From Muricea muricata (lineage: Eukaryota > Cnidaria > Anthozoa > Malacalcyonacea > Plexauridae), in assembly GCA_963855995.1 (NCBI GenBank), contig OY979725.1, positions 10,502,883-10,566,882 on the forward strand: a stretch of 64,000 nucleotides of DNA, in the 5' to 3' direction. This document shows, piece by piece, positions 13,301 through 25,300 of the stretch (position 1 is the stretch's first letter; the number at the start of each line of letters is the position of its first letter). The notes below the pieces were generated by a model. That model made no database searches and had not been told where the DNA came from. It saw only the letters and a list, made by a program, of their open reading frames with translations. A program made the translations under genes and the position numbers.

Positions 13301-16300
13301 TTACAGTACAAAACATAGGATCTTTCACTCCCAGAAATACGTTTCAAACGAATGTCTTTCTTTGGAAAGTTTGTAGTTATACTATATTACCTTACCATAC
13401 CGTGCCATACTACTGTAGACCACACCACACCACACCACACCACACCACACCACACCACACCACACCACACCACACCACACCACACCACACCACACCACAC
13501 CACACCACACCACACCACACCACACCACACCACACCACACCACACCACACCACACCACACCACACCACACCACACCACACCACACCACACCACACCACAC
13601 CACACCATACCATACCATACCATAATATCTGAGATCAACGTAGGTTTAAACTAACCAGCCTTCAAACGACCGCATCTCGTAAATTTGCCTACAGAAATCT
13701 TAAATCTCAATTCAGTTAATTTAAACTGATATATAAGAAAAAAAACATACTCCGAAGAACAACATCTTGTAAGCCCAAGATATGAGCTTTAACAACAAGA
13801 CAATCACTTTGAAATAGAGTCGAAATATCACCGCAAAACTGTTGTCTTGTTGTTAATAGCTCATATCTTGAGTTTACAAGATGTTGTTGTTCGAAGCATG
13901 TTGTTTTCTTATATTTTATTAAATTGTCTGCTGGTAAAGGTTTTTGAACTAAACTGATTGTTTTCCTTCAAGTTCCTACGACGAGTGCATACATGGCAGG
14001 ACGCCCTGCACGACGACAGTTACTCCAGTCTAACAGATATTGAAGCGCTCAGTCAGCTTCTAATACAAGAAGGAAACATCAAGAAAGAAATCGACGCCTC
14101 ATACGAAGCGGTTTCTGCGGAAAGCAAGCAACTCATCGAAGCACTACAAAAACCGCTACTGGCCGGAGACGAACGGGATTCGCCGGAATTTTCCGAAGCT
14201 TCGTCGCATGTCATGGAACTTTTCTTGAACGTTCATGAACATCACAGACAGTTGGGGATATTGTGGGAAACGAAGCAAAGCGGACTCCGAGAACTGATAC
14301 ATATGTTGAATTTGGAGCAAGACATCGCACAGGTAGGGATGTTATGGATTTTTTTGGTATTGATAGGGATGTTATGGATCTTTTGGTATTGTTAGGGATG
14401 TTATGGGTCTTTTGGTATTGTTAGGGATGTTATGGATTTTTCGGTGTTGTTAGGGATGTTATGGATCCATTAGGTGTATGGGGGTAATAATTCGTTGACA
14501 GTGGCGTGAGCTCAAAATCATGAAAAAAAATTAATAAACATTACTTGACAAAGCAATAAATTCGTCCTGTTTTAATATCGCAATAGTTATGACAACTACA
14601 TATCTCTGGATTAAATTATATTTAATTATGGATTAGTGCATATGAGGAACTCCAATTGTCGTGGGTTTATTTGCAATACCAGCCAGATTGTGTCATAGCT
14701 TTTATCGTCCTTACGCGTTATTCAGGCCTAGTCAGGTTGAACTCAGCTAGTTGGATGAGCGATTGTGAGGGAAAGATGATACTGCCAGAGTTGTATCCAT
14801 GATTTTTCAGTGAAAGCATTGAAGTAACACTGTATATAATTGAAGTACTGGACACTAATACTAAAATTCTTATTGTTAGGGTAAAAATCGAAGGGTAGAT
14901 ATTGTTTGGGCTCAGTGTGAATTATACTAAGCTTTTATCGCTGTGTTTAAGCCAAGTACAGGTATATGGAAGATATGCATTCCTAATCTAAACAGTAAAT
15001 ATGTTGTTTCCTCGGTTGAGATTATTAATTGGGGAGTGTTTGAAACATCGTTAAGCTTAATATGGAAATACTAAAATTTGCTCGCATAACCATACAATCA
15101 CTTATAGCTCCTCGGGTAGGTCTAGAGACGGACCCGAAAACCTAGAAAACGTTGTCAAAACAGTTGTATTCATATAATACATCAACGACAACACCACACT
15201 AAGAGATCTAGGTGTGTTTGTTTATTAATTTTCGCTGCCCAAATATAAAGTTAAGTGTATTTAAATAATCTGTATAGAAAGTTCTAAGAATCCATTGAAA
15301 GGATATAACGTGCGATGGTTAACAAGCGGAAACACCTAGAAGGGTTATCAGCGAAATCTTTAAAACTATGCGAAATTATGACACCCACTAAATAGTCGAT
15401 GGGTTTTTAGTCTAAATCTTTGTGACGACCAACACGAAGTTACAGTGAAGTTGTATGTTCTCATGATTCGAAATTCCAATGTTGTTGCGTTGTGAGAATA
15501 TCAAATATTGTTCATAATCTTATTGTTTGCATTGTTTTGAAGAAGTAATCCTATTTGGCATAAAAGTTGTTTGTCTCGATCGTTAAACAAAACGCCAACG
15601 TAGCAGAATAAATAACAATTGCTCGACGCTTCGCTAAATTAATTCTCAGTAACAGTTCGGATTTTAGTCAAAAAGAATTGTTCAATGCTCAAAAAGTACT
15701 CAGTGGTCAAAATGTATTCAATAGGGAAATTTTATAATTGGTCTTGGATCATGTTATGAGATCAAACAAAACTCATTGATGTTATGAGATGAAAACCCAT
15801 TTACTATGTAGGGTTGAGACAGGATATAGTTCAGTCAGATTTGCAAAAAAGCGTTCAATCTTCCTCCGGACAAAATTTTGCAAACCTTCCTCAAGATGTT
15901 GTAAAGTTGGGCTTTCCAAACTAAAGATCAGAATGAGTCCTGAGAATGAATCGCCATTTTTTTCCAGAAAGAAGGCATGATTTCTGGAATAGATCATCAT
16001 CTGACATTTATTATTTTTTGTTATGTCAGTGTTTAGGGTACATTATATCGTGTGTTGACATGAAACCTTCCTCACTGACTGCCCATTTTGCAAACCTTGC
16101 TCTCGGGTGATACCCGCATACCCGTGGCTGTTTTGCAACTTTGAGTTCCGTGTAAGCGTTTGTGACACGTTTCGTTTGGGCAAAGAGTATCCTTGTTTTT
16201 AGCTCAAATCTTAAACGCATGCAATGTTGCTGCAACCCCAGTACAGATAGAGGATTTTTTTGTCGGATTGTCTAAACAACCATCGCTCCGTCCACGCACT

Positions 16301-19300
16301 CTATCAAACTCTGTTGATAATTGTTTTCTATACTTGGCTTTCATTGAATGTCTTGAGGTCGTACTTTCTAGCGAGGGTGTGTAATTTCTTAAGACCGTAT
16401 TATCTGGAAAGGTTAAATTGCGAGATTAATGCCATTTCCGTGCAGTTAATGGACAAGGCAGAGAAACGACCATTGTCCTGCCAGGCCACGGGCAATTTTG
16501 AAACCGCAAATCGACCGCATCCTACCACTTGACCACGACTTTTAGCCCGGAGGAACACTCGTTACATTTTGCCAGGGTTATGATGTATTATCAGCACAAC
16601 ACAGCACATAGTTCTGGTGGATGTGGACTTTTAGAGAAAATCTGGCAGTCATAGAGCGGGGATTCTTCTGTTTAGGATACCCTAAAATTTCTTTACTCGC
16701 TCTTATGTATGTCACAAATGAGCTGCGCTGCCTTCAAAGATGTCGTTTTATAGATGACATATTCTCCAAAGATGCCCCGAAATTCTTTTACAATTCTTAA
16801 AGGTGACCTATTCCACTGTGATCACTGTCGTTCGAATCATAAACGGCAGTCCTTTTGAAACTGGTCATTATTTCCCACCATTCAGGTCATTTCAGGACAC
16901 TTGACTGCTCGATTTTCTCAAGGGTGGCTCTTTCGACGTGTGGGTGGAACTTTTTTTCATTCAACAAGTAACATTTTTATCGCTGACTTCATTACGGTAT
17001 TTTGTTCTTTTAAACGCTTTTTTAACATGTTGACCTTCGTGGGAAAGGTGATGACATGTTGCAAAAACCTGTTTTAATAACATTCATTCACATGATATAT
17101 GACGCTCTTCATTCTGTATCTCCAAAGGATTGTTATCATTAATACGAGTGTGTCTGGACACATTGTGGCATAGTTCTTATTGAGAGAAAGATGTATTAGC
17201 GCCGTAATCCTGGCAAATAGCGAGGCAATAATGATGTCATTAAAGTGTGTTTAACCTAAATATTCATGAACGCCTGCCGAGTACGTTCCGGTCTGTGGGC
17301 CAATCCCTCCATCCCAATTCGTCTCTCGTCAACGTTAGATCTTTGTACCCAAGCTGTGCCGGGAGATTTGCGAAGCTTAACCGTACATGTTTGCTGATAA
17401 TGTTACAATGTATACGCGTAGTATGATATGAAGTAACAAGGACTTGGGGGTTATTCATACGAAACGACAGAAGGACATCGTTTTTAGCCGTTTGACGTTC
17501 GACCCTAGAAAATGGATGTATTCGAGATCCGCGGCGAATCCTTCTTCACGCTGGTAAGCCTGTATAGTTGATGGTAGTGTAAGTGCGTCTTGAACTAATC
17601 CTTGTTCACTGCCTCTTCACAATGTTTTTATATAAGACGGAGGATATTGTTAATAGGTATAAAGTGTGTTGAGTGCTGAAGCCGTAACGTAAATATGATT
17701 GCAGTATGTTTAAAACGTACATACCCAAGCTACTTGTGTTTCATATACTAATGAGTAAAACAGGAATGTCACGAGTATTTTGTTTTCTCGCATTCTGACT
17801 TGGTCATGTTATCTTAGTTATCGTTCTAATACAAGTCGGCATTTTTCGCTAAGCAATTAACGAAATCTCACAATTTAGCATGTTTTTGTTAGCAACAAGT
17901 TTTCCTGGTACGCTAGCATAGAAATGTCGTTTCCTCTCGTTTTGCCAGACCCCTGAGGGGTGTCCAAACTCTGGCAAGCGACGTACCTCTTTGGAAATAG
18001 CATGGAAATATGCTGTAAATCTAACGGGTAGCTTTTGTCGTGCGGTCGTATAATGTATTCTGACATTTGGCTGTGTTTTGATTAATGAAATTTAATGCTA
18101 TGGCTATTTTTATGTGTACAGTGTAGTCTGGTCTGTCAGACATGCAAAAGAAATCGTCCTCGCGATGTCTTTATCTTTCGTCTGTTTGCTTCGCGCTATA
18201 AATAACACACTCTGTGAGAAATGTAGGGCCGCAACTATTTCTGAATTTGCCCGTTGGCGAGGATAGACAAGAAGCCCATAGCCGATGTATAACCGGATTA
18301 TAGAGATTAACGTTTGTGGAAATAGACTTAAAATAGCCTCGGTTTTGACTCGTTTCACTTGAAAATAAGATTTTAGTCTGAATACTCAGGTGTTGGCGTC
18401 CATTTTAGAAGTTTTCAAACGCGTTTAGCGAGGCTGGAAACATATTTAAAGCCGTATTGTTGTGATAATAATTCCCACGTAATTATACATTGATTCGTTG
18501 TCTAATGTGTTTTGTTTTCATTGTTAAAGCCGTACCAACGCTAACAAACAATGAAATCACTCAAATACAATTTAAACAACGAGAAAGGCGAATTGTTCGA
18601 CGCAGCGAGAAGTTCTGCATAAAGTATTATCTTTTTTTACTATCGATTAAATGTTCACGATAAGACTAGATTGTCCATTCTTTTCAGTAATATTTCTGGA
18701 CATTTCGAAGACGCATCCTGTACGAATATTTTCCCCCTTTAATCGTTAATAATCCTCCGATTTTGAATGCCACTAAAAATAAGACTCTGTCTCTCTCTCT
18801 CTCTATCTTTCTGAGTCTGCATTTTGACCAAAGGTTGGTCAAAATTTGGCTATAGCGTAGCAAACACTTATCCTTTACTTTAATTTTTTAATTCTCTTCT
18901 TATTCTTACTTTAATTCTTTTTGTGAGCATAACACTGATCTACACCATACCATGTGTAGATCAGCGTTGATAGCCAATCACATCGGCCACCTTACTATGG
19001 CCTCGGCATCTACCTCTGAATGAAAGAGACACGAGGTCTGGCACTGATAAAAAGGCTGTTTAGTCCCGTGCGAGAAATCGCCCTTCGATCGAAGCATCTG
19101 CTTTTCAAGATCGTTGGGTCAATTCGTGAGACGCCCGCGTGAAAAGCTTCTCGTTGATTCTGTACCTGTGCTGCGCGATTTATTTCAAAAGGGAATGTGG
19201 ACTGGTTGAATTAGAGATTCGTCAGTTGTTTTTGGTAAACCCCGAGATTGCTTTTTATCGTAAATCAATCACGATATTATGGCACTTCAGTCGTTGTTTG

Positions 19301-22300
19301 ATAAAGAGTGTAGGGTAAGTGTGCCTTAATCTCGAATGGAAAATCATGCACATGTTGAAATTCAAGCCGAAGCCACTAAGTTACGGAAATGCAATTTTTT
19401 TCCACAAGTCCATTATCTCTCTTCTTCAATAGTACCCCAGCAAGGGTAGCCAAGTATGGGAATAATTTGTGAAAGGCCTGTTCGTGACCCAATCTATCTC
19501 AAGATTCCAGTTGCAAGGAGGATTAACACAATCTCGAGTTGAGAGTGTGATCCTGCCATAGCATACCAGACAGTATTACCAGCTGCGAAGGCTCATTGTT
19601 GCCTGAAAAGGTGTGAGAAATGATTCTGGTAACAGCAGGTTGACCAGTAAGGAGTATAACTGTGCCGATAATCTGCTCTGTGAAAAGTGAAAACAAACAT
19701 GGCAAGTATTGACGTCTAACACTCGTACTCGTCAGTAAGGGTTGTAATAGTTTTCATTTTTTCACTAATTCTACACTGACACTATTCCAGTTATGGTATT
19801 ACTCCTAAAGCTCAGAAAGGACAATCGATAGAAAGGATATCTGAGCTTCTGGCGTTTGTAACAATTTTCCCGGATATACATTCGTAGTACCTTATTCTAC
19901 CTGGTTAAATACTCGTAAACCTTCTCAAAAATATTTACGATCCAGAAAATCTTGGAACAGTCATGTCAGATTCCACTTGTTGGATGCGAGTTTTCACTCC
20001 ACTTATCTGTAGAGCTAAGCGAGGTGAACCTGTCAGAAACCACATTACCTCACATACCATATAATCAACCAATCATCTAACGGTGCAGGAATACTTTTAA
20101 ATCGTTTTTGACAGTGCCAAAACACGCTGATGCCATTGGCTTGAGAGAAATTGTGATTGACAAGTGTTTAGAGGACGATCCATGAAGCGTTAAGACGTCC
20201 CCGTCGGTCAGAATATAGGAACTTAAGATATGCAAAAGAGAATGATAGAAATGAACACTGAGCGTTAATCGCTTGTTTTTGCGTTTAGCTTCAAGTTCAT
20301 ATTGTCTTTGTCCAGTGTTAATATTAGATCAACTGGTTTAGCTTTTTGGGTTTGAAATTTGGCATCACTCCAGTTTGTCTAATTTTGGCAAGAAAACAAG
20401 CATGTATTTCAAAGAGCTATTATTTTGCCAACAAAAAGATCATATCGTAGTATCTAGTGCAAGTGTAACACAATATTTCATATTTTGCCAAACTCGGTAT
20501 TCTTCCATTTCCCAAAATGTGCGCAGGTGGTTTTCTATATCATATGACCCCGCATTTGAACTTTCTCAACTTCGTTATTGTTTACAAATAAATCGGAAAT
20601 GTTTTACGTTTTCGTGTTGCTCCCAAGCGAGCTTTTGAAAACACTGTATACATTTAACAAAATTGGCTATTTTAGCGATACGTTTATACAAACACGGTGC
20701 AATGTGTGACCTTTCTTATGAGTTTTTTACCTCCTCTATTTCTACACATGCCCGGGCTAACGTTGTGGCGAGTTTGCTAAGATGTGGTTTTGGTTGCAAT
20801 TTTTCTAAAGAAACCTTATACACGATAAAATTTGTGGAACACATGGCCGCTATGCCATGTTTGATCAGCTTTAAGTGGCGACAATTGCTTTAAAAGAGTT
20901 ACTTCTTTTGTGGTCATTTGTTTGGTAAAAAATTTTGGGGACACACGCGGAGATTATCTGAAATATTTACAAAGTATTTATTTATAAGTGGGCTTTTGGA
21001 TGGGGTACACACTGCGTCGCTGATATATCAAACGACAGTATAGTTTTGTGATGTATACAATGGGCATTTAATCTTGGACTTGTCACTTGGAACGGGGAAA
21101 TATTTCTAATGCAGATGATTTATGATATTTTGTAAGTGGGTGTGAAATGTGTCTTTGCTATTTTAAGTATTAGCGACAAATCTTCTGTCATAACCTGTTT
21201 TTGCAAACCATGTCATTTCAGTGCTTGTTGTCAGTAAACACTTATAAGGACACGAAACAATAGCCTGCGATCGAGTCTAGGCATGAAAAGGAGTGTCTTT
21301 AATGTCATTTGTCTTGTAATATCATCGTACGTTTCAGTTTAAGTTGTTAGCCTTTTCAAACAGTATGTTTAGCCTCCATTTAGTAAGTGGGAAAAGTGAC
21401 AATCATTTCTTTACGGCTTACAAAAGGTTATGTGCTTGTTTTTTTTATAAGTCAAGTATGACAGGTCGTCTACCGCTTTCTTTCTGTCAATCGACATCGA
21501 GTATTGTCTACAGGCAGTGAAGTGGAGGTGGAGCGGGGAGGAGTTGAACAATTTGGACTGTCTGCGACTTTAAGCTGCATGCCTTGTATTTCAGAATATT
21601 GATTATCATTCTGACTAGGTTTGGAAAAAGGCATAGTCCTAGCGGCGAAGCAGTTTTGTTTGCAATCACGTGTTTGGGCCCCCGGCAGCCGCCTTGTAGA
21701 CTGGCCTAGGTAGTTGTCTGGGTGCACAAAGACGGGGTGGACATATAAACAAAATTCGACTTTTCTGAAGTCTCTTCGTCGGAAGGTCACTAATACTAAC
21801 GAAGGGCGGAGGGCCTTCGCTTGAAACGTCGAACTTTGTTTGTATGATTTCAGGTAGTAGACGATCCTATGCATTCGTGTGCTTTTGACTGCGCTGCCGA
21901 CACTGCTTATTTCGATTCCGTAGACGGTCGGACACCTCCCAGATGGTCGAGCACCTCATTATCTCGTTCCCAGACTGCTCTGGCTCATTTAGACGAAGTT
22001 TTCGGCGGTTTCCAGCGAGCTCGTTGTTAGCTCAGTCGTCAAGGCGTGCGATTTCAAATAGATTATAGGCAAGGGTTCGAATCCCATCCGACCTTTTTTG
22101 TATTTTTAAAGTTCGTCAAACTTTTTTTCTCATATTTTTTTACTTTTATACGATTTTTGTAAGGGTTAGGTTTAGGGTTTGGGTCAGGGATTTGATTATT
22201 AAAATCTAAAAAGAAAAATCTATTAGTTTTATCAGACACATAGACTTGAAGACGAGATTAATGAGGTGGTCGGCCATCTTGGAGGTGTCCGACCGTCTAC

Positions 22301-25300
22301 GGAATCGAAATTTGCGCCGACACTTGCGAGGTTGCCAAGGGGGTAGACTGGTGGGTGGTGGAGTGTTTACGTCTTGCACTCTCCCAGTAAGTCCCTGGCC
22401 TGAAAACCTAATGCTCTTGTCTTTTCTTCAGGTGATCAAATGGATTGACGAACACGGTGAACCATTTCTTGATAAACATACGGATGTGGGAATGACTGCT
22501 GAAAAAGCAGAAGCTCTACTCAAGAGACATGAAGAATTTGAAGCAATTGCAAAAGTAAGTGAGCTAAAACTTACCAGTTCAAATATCAGTGGTATTAGGC
22601 TTTTTTTGCACACTTCATGCTTTTGCAGACACACTCGACACGGTCTAACTAACAAATTTACTCTGTTTTCAGAATACTTACACAAACGCTAATCAAATCA
22701 AAGAGGCGATTAAACAGCTGCAGGACGCTGGGGAATGCCGTCCTGACGAAATTAGAAAACGGACTCAATACTTTGATCGACGTGTGCAGACATTCATTCG
22801 ACGCGTCGAAGAGAGAAAGCAAATTCTAGAACAAGCTGTGTCGTTTTATTCCAGTACCAAAACAGTAAGTAGTTTGCGCGAATATGTAACACATTATTAG
22901 GGAAACAAGACAAACTCATTTAAAAATCTTCCCCCTATCCCTACAGGGGTATGCGAGCATCACCAAGGGTTATTGACATTTTGAAAAGATTGGGTTTTTT
23001 TCCAACAAGCGCACTCTTCTTCTAAGTCGCTTGAAGTGGGTGCTATTGATAAAAAACTTTCTTTAAATGTTGATAGCCCCTGGTTATTTTCTCACCCCCC
23101 CTTGTTTAGGTAAGACATTAATAGGTCCAATAAACTTGCTTGATTATTTCGAGGCCAATTTCACTGTCAAATATTCTTTGTTGTAGAACTGAACGTTGTC
23201 TGTAGTTAATTAGTTGTGTGCTTTAGTATCACTAACTCTAGTATCTCTTAGTCTGGTGGCGATAATCATGTATCACCTACTTTAGTTATGTCTAAAAGAA
23301 TACAAAACCCGAACAAAATTTATTCACAATTCACAGATTACCATATTTCTATACAAATAAGGAAAGTCGCTTCTCGGCCAATCAACGATCGCGTACTATA
23401 GATTTTCCATGCTCATTTTTAGATTCACGAGGGTGTAGACAAGGTGAAAGCTCAGCTTGAGATCGATGAGCTGTCGGACGATCCCGACGACATAGCGAAG
23501 GTACTTCTGAAGTTACGTCACGAATGTGAACGAGCGTTGGAGAACATCAACCAAAGCATCAACAACGGCCGGTCCATTGTTGAGCACGTGACCCAGGGCA
23601 CGCAGGACGTGAAAGCAACCGGGTCATGTGAACATTTGGAGGAATTGATCTCCGGGCTTGAAACGAAGAAAAGCGTTCTTGAGATGGCGTGGATCCGACG
23701 GCGGGAACAGATGGAGTTGTGGCAACAACTTTGGGAATTTGAACGAGATGGAGAGCAGGTATAGTTGAGCTTGTTGTGTATTTACCGTATTATGTAAGAC
23801 CTGTATATAATCTCAATATTGATGTGAACAAGGGGATACGTTAGCGATGTTGATACGAGGTACGCTGGTAATAATTCTGTGTTCTTAGTACGCAAAATTA
23901 AATTTTAATCCAGGCTCTAAATCTAATCAAATCCTCAAATCTTCAATCCATCAACGTTGGTAAGTAATAAAACTTTGGTAAGGGTTTGGGTTAGGGTTAG
24001 GGCTTGGATTAATTGCGAGAACACGGAATTATTACCTATACGCTGAACATGCGCCAGTCGTCTGCAAGTTCAAATCCATCAAAAGAAGGCATGTGCGTGC
24101 GCAACTGCAGCGAAATTTTCAAGTGTAAATCGGCCGTGATGCTGGATTAATATCACAAAAGATACAGCTATTGTTTGACTGGTTAACATGACTCACGCAA
24201 TCCTAGTAGGCATAGACCGTCGCAAAGATAATGTCTCAAACTGACTTGCCAGTCTGATGCTAAAGCATAGGATGTTTACTGCATGAAACGATATAAACAG
24301 AATACGAAGTTTCGAGCGAAGTCCTTCTTCGAGAAGTTAGTATAGCGACGTCTACTACCAACTTCCCGACGAATGGTTATCGCTCGGAACGTCGGATTTT
24401 GTTACAATCGTTTCAGCACAAGGGGACGTAGATTGAAATTAATATCCAGACGTGCGAGAAATTTTTACACATAGGCGTGATATTGGTTGGGTGTAATGGG
24501 GGTGATACAGTCCTTGAAGACTGTTTACTCAATTCTTGGGTTTCACTGGAACCCTTTTCAGTAATTCTGAGTGGGGGTCAACCCAAAATCTATTGATGAT
24601 TGTACTGCACTGGAGCAAGGAAATCTCACGAAATTGCACACATTTGCTGTCAAACACAAGGTCAAGACATACAGTGAAAAATTTTTCAGTCTGATGACAG
24701 TGTATCGATTTGGAGTTGACCCCCAGTGAAATTTATGACGTCACGTGAAACCCAAGAATACCACCTTTACCAGGATAACAGCAAAAGATTTTAAACAAAG
24801 TTGTGATGTTTGAAATAAGCCCATTATTTGCCAGACGTAGCATACCTGTAAACTTAAAATTTCTAAAGCAAAACGTAATCTCGCTCAACTACGAGATATA
24901 TTCTAGCCGCTATATTAGCTCGTGTTTTTGACCATCAAAATTACCCCGCCTTCCATTCTCTTCAGGCAAACTGGCATCATTTCCTTAAAATAGCTCTTGA
25001 CGGCACGAATTGAACTTTTTAATGTAAGAATGAAAAACTCTAACGAAATGGAAAGATGTATGACTTGATTCATTACGTCATGCGTTGAAATGGCATCAGC
25101 GGTGTTTCACACATAGACAGTTGTTTTTTAAGCGCCGAGAAAATAGAAAAAGTTTCAAAACAGGAACTTGTCTGCAGTGCTGACCCTATACTAGCCCCCT
25201 TAAAAATGATGTCCTCCATTGATGAAGCGAATACAACCGGAATATAATATTATGTTGTTTGGCAACGTTTTGAAACAAATTTGTTTAACGGTTTTTAACT

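Larger units (their letters stand above)
12162..13972 (+). other. Intron 2 with simple repeats and a foldback element
   Basis: From 12162 to about 13100 I see only AT-rich sequence. Then come TACTA-type degenerate pentamers, a long (CCACA)n microsatellite, and the MITE-like element at 13731-13914. The intron ends in TTTTCCTTCAAG before exon 3. Confidence 0.8.
14333..22431 (+). other. Intron 3 (8.1 kb)
   Basis: After the minisatellite I see mostly unremarkable AT-rich sequence up to about 21700, with a short CT run near 18788 and a hairpin at 18931-18968. Two foldback elements lie near the 3' end (21744-21844 and 21909-22313). ORFs in this span, such as 82 codons at 18110-18358 on the minus strand, have no recognisable domain. 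Confidence 0.75.

Noticed and set aside
13352-13654. ORFs of 67-100 codons on both strands with HHTTP or GVVWC repeats
   Set aside because: They are translations of the CCACA microsatellite; a stop-free pentamer gives long ORFs without coding function.
14335-14480. CRISPR-like array
   Set aside because: Units are head-to-tail with no variable spacers, in an animal intron; it is a minisatellite.
22021-22096. Functional tRNA gene
   Set aside because: A and B boxes are present, but the acceptor and anticodon stems do not pair.
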